From NCBI RefSeq assembly GCF_001426665.1, contig NZ_LMEY01000009.1, positions 105,200-169,199 on the forward strand: 64,000 nucleotides of DNA, given 5' to 3'. Each line of letters starts with the position of its first letter. Within the stretch, counting starts at the first letter, position 1. This document shows, in pieces, positions 60,587 to 64,000 of this stretch. The notes under the pieces are model-generated. The model made no database searches and was not told where the DNA came from. It worked only from the letters and a program-made list of their open reading frames with translations. A program made the translations under genes and the position numbers. The DNA is from Rhizobium sp. Root1334 (GTDB lineage Bacteria; Pseudomonadota; Alphaproteobacteria; Rhizobiales; Rhizobiaceae).

Positions 60587-61037
60587 GGTCAGATCCCCCG
60601 CCATCGGTGTGGGTGCGGACTCCGGGCTCGGGTTGAGGCGCCGGTTCCCGATGTTGGATTGGTCCGGGATTATCGATCTCCTCATCGACTGTCGGTCGGC
60701 CAGAAAGTTTCGCCAGCGAATCCGCGATCGAGTAGAGCGGTGTGGAGAAATCCGGAATGTGGACGAAGGCGAGCAGCAGGCCGGCGATCCAGAACAGGTG
60801 GTTGTGGGTGAAGAGCGATATCAGCGCCAGAACGGCGACGATCTCCATCTGCACCTTGCTGGTGCGATGCGCCATGCGCTCGGGAACCGCATGCAACTGA
60901 AAATACAGATTGCCGATCACCAGCACGACGACGATCAGGAAAATGACGACCCCATTGAAGAGATAGTCCGTCTGTCCCGGCGCGGTGATGAACGGGGGTA
61001 GATGTTCAATCGCTGCCGGATGTATTGTATCGGCCAT
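60579..61037 (-). CDS. Inner-membrane protein, HlyD partner (unknown family)
   Basis: The 152-residue protein has two or three membrane helices (DYLFNGVVIFLIVVVLVIGN, VAVLALISLFTHNHLFWIAG) and a polar tail ending in a Pro/Glu/Thr-rich stretch. A helix-loop between the two segments carries VPERMAHRTSKVQMEIV. I do not recognise the family. The overlap with the HlyD start shows translational coupling, so it is likely part of the same complex. Confidence 0.78.
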   Translation of the reverse strand: MADTIHPAAIEHLPPFITAPGQTDYLFNGVVIFLIVVVLVIGNLYFQLHAVPERMAHRTSKVQMEIVAVLALISLFTHNHLFWIAGLLLAFVHIPDFSTPLYSIADSLAKLSGRPTVDEEIDNPGPIQHREPAPQPEPGVRTHTDGGGSDHA

Positions 61038-61055
61038 GCAAAGTTTCCCTCTGGT

Positions 61056-62252
61056 CTAATGACTGCCTGTTTCTGAACTTGCCGCGAAATGCCGCGGCTG
61101 ATCCTTATCCTGTGAAAGCTGTTCCGATTGGAGCGGTGTGGCGGCCAGCGTTTCAATGGCACCGGGTGGTTGCTGCGGAAGTTCCGTTTGCGGCGGCTCT
61201 TCCTCCATCCATGCATTGAGCAGGGTATAGGCCGTTGCCAGGACGACAGGCCCCAGGAATATTCCCAGAATGCCGAATGCGATCAGTCCGCCGATGACGC
61301 CTGCAAGGATCAGAAGCAGCGGCAGGTCGGCTCCCTTTCGGATGAGGACAGGCCGCAGGAACCCGTCCAGCGTGACGGCAACAAGGGTAAAAGCCAGAAG
61401 AACGGTCGCCCACACACCGTCTCCGGAATAGTACAGCCAGACGACCGCGGGAAACAGCACAAGTCCTGGTCCGATCTGAATCAGGCAGAGAACGAACATC
61501 AGCGCCGTCAGAAGAGGCGCAAACGGCATGCCAGCCACGGCAAGGCCGATGCCGCCGAGCGCGCTTTGCGCCACCGCCGTGACCATAACGCCAAGGGCGA
61601 CGCCTCGAATGGCCTTACCGGCGAGCCGGACGGCCATTTCACCGCGATCACCGCCGAGACGCCTGCCGAAACGAATGGCTGCCGCTGCTCCGGTTTCGCC
61701 GCCGGAATACATCACCGCGGCAATCGCCGCCGTCAGCACGAACTGCAGGAACATACCGCCGAGATTGCCCGCTGCGAGAGCGAACCACTGAGCGGTGGCC
61801 CCGGCATAGGGCAGAAGTTTCGGCGCGATCGCATTGATGCCGGAGGTTGCAAGCCGGGTCCAGGCTTCTGCCACTCTGCCGCCGAAAAGCGGAATTTTGG
61901 CGACCCAGTCCGGGGGCAGGGGGATTCGCAGCGTCAGGGCGTTGTGAACGAGCTGGGTAATGTCATCGAGATTGGAAAGAATCGTGCTGACAGCGAGCCA
62001 AAACGGGACGATCAGCGCGAAAAGAAGCGCCAGGGTCATGATCAGCACGGCGATGATCCGGCGATTTCCGGTGTGGCCCTGAATCCAGAGCATCAGCGGC
62101 CAAGTGGCGATCACCAGCGTCATGGCCCAGAGAATGGCAGGTAGGAACGGTTGCAGGACCCAGAAACTGGCCGCAATCAACCCACTGACGAACATCACGC
62201 TCAACGTGATCTGGGTGAGGTCTCGACGCAACGCATACTCCCCCTGCTTCAC
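61056..62252 (-). CDS. AI-2E family transporter (PerM-like)
   Basis: The 398-residue protein has the usual eight helices of the AI-2E/PerM family, with LRRDLTQITLSVMFVSGLIA at the start, PAILWAMTLVIATWPLMLWI, IGPGLVLFPAVVWLYYSGDG and GVIGGLIAFGILGIFLGPVV. Members export autoinducer-2, or in other cases Na+/H+ exchange. It is the first gene of the minus-strand run of six genes. The C-terminal tail is Gln/Pro-rich and poorly conserved. Confidence 0.9.
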   Translation of the reverse strand: MKQGEYALRRDLTQITLSVMFVSGLIAASFWVLQPFLPAILWAMTLVIATWPLMLWIQGHTGNRRIIAVLIMTLALLFALIVPFWLAVSTILSNLDDITQLVHNALTLRIPLPPDWVAKIPLFGGRVAEAWTRLATSGINAIAPKLLPYAGATAQWFALAAGNLGGMFLQFVLTAAIAAVMYSGGETGAAAAIRFGRRLGGDRGEMAVRLAGKAIRGVALGVMVTAVAQSALGGIGLAVAGMPFAPLLTALMFVLCLIQIGPGLVLFPAVVWLYYSGDGVWATVLLAFTLVAVTLDGFLRPVLIRKGADLPLLLILAGVIGGLIAFGILGIFLGPVVLATAYTLLNAWMEEEPPQTELPQQPPGAIETLAATPLQSEQLSQDKDQPRHFAASSETGSH

Positions 62253-62806
62253 TCGTCCTTTGGCCTATCGATGTGGACACGCCCCCCAGCGTGCATCAAA
62301 AGCCGGCTGCAATTTGCTGATATGTATATGCTCGAAGCGGTGGTGCGCCTAGACGAAATGTTACGCTTCATTTCAATAAGTTGTTGGAAACATACACCCT
62401 TACGCGCTTGTTGCAAGCTGGTAACGTATTCTGGTTGCACGTCGAATTTTGTACCGAAATAAAATAAAAGAATTGAACTTAACCGAGCAGCAAAAACTCC
62501 ATGCGCGTTATGACTATTTCGGTGGGTGGCGGCTCAAACTCGCTCGTTATATTCGGCAATAGTTCAAGCATAATTTCTACAATCATCTAGATTTTTTACA
62601 TCATAATTATGTACTTATAACTGTTTTTGATGCGTTTGTGTGCTTGGTCGAAGGTCGGACTGGTCTCGCTGCGAACATAGACGCGGGAACGCCGCGAAAG
62701 CTCCGCTCTCGGGCCCAACCGAGCGAACATTGTTGCAACCGATTGGAACCAAAAGGCTCACAAGGCGCTGGCCGTCACACGCAAAATGGAAGCAACGGAC
62801 AGATTA
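62253..62806. other. Intergenic region upstream of the AI-2E transporter operon
   Basis: This 554-bp gap is unusually AT-rich in its middle (62440-62640) and should hold the promoter of the minus-strand operon. No supported gene is present. Confidence 0.4.
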
Positions 62807-62832
62807 AAACCGGCGCACGTGGGCGCCGGTTT
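62807..62832 (-). terminator. Rho-independent terminator of the porin gene
   Basis: AAACCGGCGC (62807-62816) pairs with GCGCCGGTTT (62823-62832) around a 6-base loop. Read on the minus strand it is followed by TTTTAATCT. It lies 23 bp after the porin stop. Confidence 0.8.
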
Positions 62833-62855
62833 AACATTCGGGATTTCGACGTGGT

Positions 62856-63917
62856 TTAGAAATCGCGCTGGAAGCGGATCGTACCACCGAAGGCATCGTC
62901 GTCGCCACGTGCGCCGCCGAAGTCGGTGTAGTTGATTTCCGGCATGATCTTGAAGCCTGAGACCATCTTGTATTCGACGTTGAGGGCGGTTGCGAGCGTG
63001 CCGTCTTCTTCATAGGCGACCTGCCCGTTGATCGTGGATTTGTCCGTAACCTTGGCGGCAAAACCGCCCCAGGCCGCCCAATCGCCGTTCCACGAGCCGA
63101 AGAAATTGCGCTCACGCGAGTCGGCCGGTCCGCTCGTATTGTCCCAGTTCGTCTGATAGCCGCCCATAACGAAGATCGAGAAGACCTCGGTGAGCGCCAG
63201 GTCGAGACGCGCCTTTGCCGCAACGGATTCCGCATTTGTATCGTAGCCGACGATGGCCGAGATGCCGCCCCAATCTCCCTTGTACTTCATGCCCGCGATG
63301 GGGAACGGCCAGTCCTCGGCCTCGTAGGCGATCGTTGCGCCGCCGGCGCTATAGGTACCATTGCCCTCTTCCAGGCCAACGAGAAGCTCGAAGCCGTTAC
63401 CAGGCTTGTAGACATAGCTGATCTGGTTGGTGCGGTTCGGTGAGAAATCGATGACGTCATCATTGATGATGTTGCCGGCGGAATCCAGCCACTTGTCGAA
63501 GCGGGAATCCGAATAGCCGGCGCGGAAGCCACCGAGTTCGATATAGGCGCTGATCAGCGTGACCTTGCCCTCGCCGTCCTGTATATCCCAGCGATGCTCC
63601 ATGAAGGAGCGCAGCGTACCGTACTCCGTATCGGAAACTGCATCGTAACGCAGCGTGGCCCGCGTATGCCCGCCCCAGCCCTCATCGTCATCCGTATAGG
63701 GGCTTTCACCCAGCGTATTGTCGAAACGGACATATCCGCCAACCTTCAGGCAGGTCTCGGTGCCGGGTATATAGAAGTAGCCCTTGCCGAAGGCGTCGCA
63801 GACGCGGACGTATTCCATCGCCTCCGCTTCGGTCGCAACGACAGCGTCTGCTGCGGTGGCGCTTTGTGCCATCGAAAGCAAAACAAAAAACGTAGGAAAT
63901 CTGTATGCGACGTCCAC
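62856..63917 (-). CDS. Alphaproteobacterial porin (Porin_2 family)
   Basis: The 353-residue protein has a signal-like N-terminus (RFPTFFVLLSMAQSATAADA), then the porin hallmark EYVRVCDAFGKGYFYIPGTE and TCLKVGGYVRFD, many amphipathic beta strands, and ends with an aromatic residue (FQRDF), as needed for outer-membrane insertion. It is a RopA/Omp2-like general porin. The start at the GTG (63917) is uncertain: the signal peptide is atypical and no good ribosome site is seen, so the true 5' end may be altered or a later start used. Confidence 0.9.
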   Translation of the reverse strand: MDVAYRFPTFFVLLSMAQSATAADAVVATEAEAMEYVRVCDAFGKGYFYIPGTETCLKVGGYVRFDNTLGESPYTDDDEGWGGHTRATLRYDAVSDTEYGTLRSFMEHRWDIQDGEGKVTLISAYIELGGFRAGYSDSRFDKWLDSAGNIINDDVIDFSPNRTNQISYVYKPGNGFELLVGLEEGNGTYSAGGATIAYEAEDWPFPIAGMKYKGDWGGISAIVGYDTNAESVAAKARLDLALTEVFSIFVMGGYQTNWDNTSGPADSRERNFFGSWNGDWAAWGGFAAKVTDKSTINGQVAYEEDGTLATALNVEYKMVSGFKIMPEINYTDFGGARGDDDAFGGTIRFQRDF

Positions 63918-63953
63918 GCCCCATAGATTTTTCGGTTGATCTACGGGCCGTCA

Positions 63954-63988
63954 AATGAGCTCACCGAAGAGTATCTGACGAGCTCATT
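63954..63988. promoter_or_regulatory. Inverted repeat upstream of the porin gene
   Basis: AATGAGCTC (63954-63962) is inversely repeated as GAGCTCATT (63980-63988) with a 17-base spacer, 37 bp upstream of the porin start. It may be an operator or an upstream terminator; the sequence is too near the edge to decide. Confidence 0.35.
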
Positions 63989-64000
63989 GTGAGGCTCTGA

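Noticed and set aside
59633..60811. 392-codon plus-strand frame opposite the HlyD gene
   Set aside because: No domain and antisense to HlyD, whose motifs are clear.
61128..62144. 338-codon plus-strand frame opposite the AI-2E transporter
   Set aside because: It reads as Gln/Arg-rich low-complexity protein, as expected of a shadow frame.
1..64000. CRISPR arrays, tRNA or rRNA genes, replication origin
   Set aside because: No regularly spaced repeats, no clover-leaf-like sequences with conserved TTCGA arms, and no repABC or similar genes were found on reading.

Overview
The window looks like a replicon segment (probably a megaplasmid or an accessory chromosomal region) from a Rhizobiaceae-type alphaproteobacterium (Rhizobium, Agrobacterium or Sinorhizobium relatives). 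The grounds are the Porin_2-type porin with a conserved FGKGYFYIPGTETC stretch, IS remnants of kinds common in rhizobia (IS110/IS1111, IS630, IS6, IS3), a DUF1488 gene, high GC coding sequence, and many TetR, LysR, ArsR, MerR and MocR regulators beside transport genes. This taxonomic call is an inference from gene content. No tRNA, rRNA, CRISPR array or replication origin was seen.

Layout. 1-5.5 kb: the end of a LysR regulator, a TetR-RidA-EthD-DUF1579 group, a TetR regulator divergent from an imine-reductase-like dehydrogenase across two overlapping palindromes, and a broken streptomycin phosphotransferase gene. 5.5-13.8 kb: an ABC uptake operon (PhnD-like binding protein, fused permease, ATPase, second binding protein) divergent from a response regulator, a histidine kinase and a third binding protein, probably one ligand-sensing uptake module. 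14.2-15.8 kb: an apparently intact IS1111-group element and an IS630 remnant. 15.8-23.3 kb: a di-heme protein, a SnoaL-like secreted protein, a large SAM-cyclase-ATPase-TPR protein and an HExxH metalloprotease. 23.5-24.8 kb: nested IS remnants. 24.8-26.5 kb: a HipBA toxin-antitoxin pair with four repeated upstream sites.

26.5-30 kb: a MocR regulator facing two DUF983 paralogues that share an upstream motif. 30-32.6 kb: a decayed catabolic block (alcohol dehydrogenase, Rid, PEP-mutase-like and multicopper-oxidase remnants, all broken). 32.7-34 kb: a 2Fe-2S flavin reductase and a glutaredoxin-like protein. 34.3-44.7 kb: a metal and drug efflux island with an ArsR/SmtB sensor, a ZntA-type P-ATPase, an RND pump, a MerR regulator, an HMA chaperone and a CDF exporter. 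Similar operator-like sites lie before the P-ATPase and the CDF genes. 45-47.6 kb: recombinase and IS debris around a VapBC pair.

47.6-64 kb: a small-protein operon (including a 32-residue membrane peptide), then an Orn/Lys/Arg-type decarboxylase between two AspT-family antiporters, an OmpA-DUF2092 lipid/envelope-type protein with a coupled small secreted peptide, and a convergent minus-strand run of an AI-2E transporter, a small membrane protein, an HlyD protein, a VIT-like protein, a Ca2+/H+ exchanger and a K+ channel, followed by a porin at the right edge. This end reads as an acid, ion and envelope stress island. The joint function is inferred from gene content and order only.
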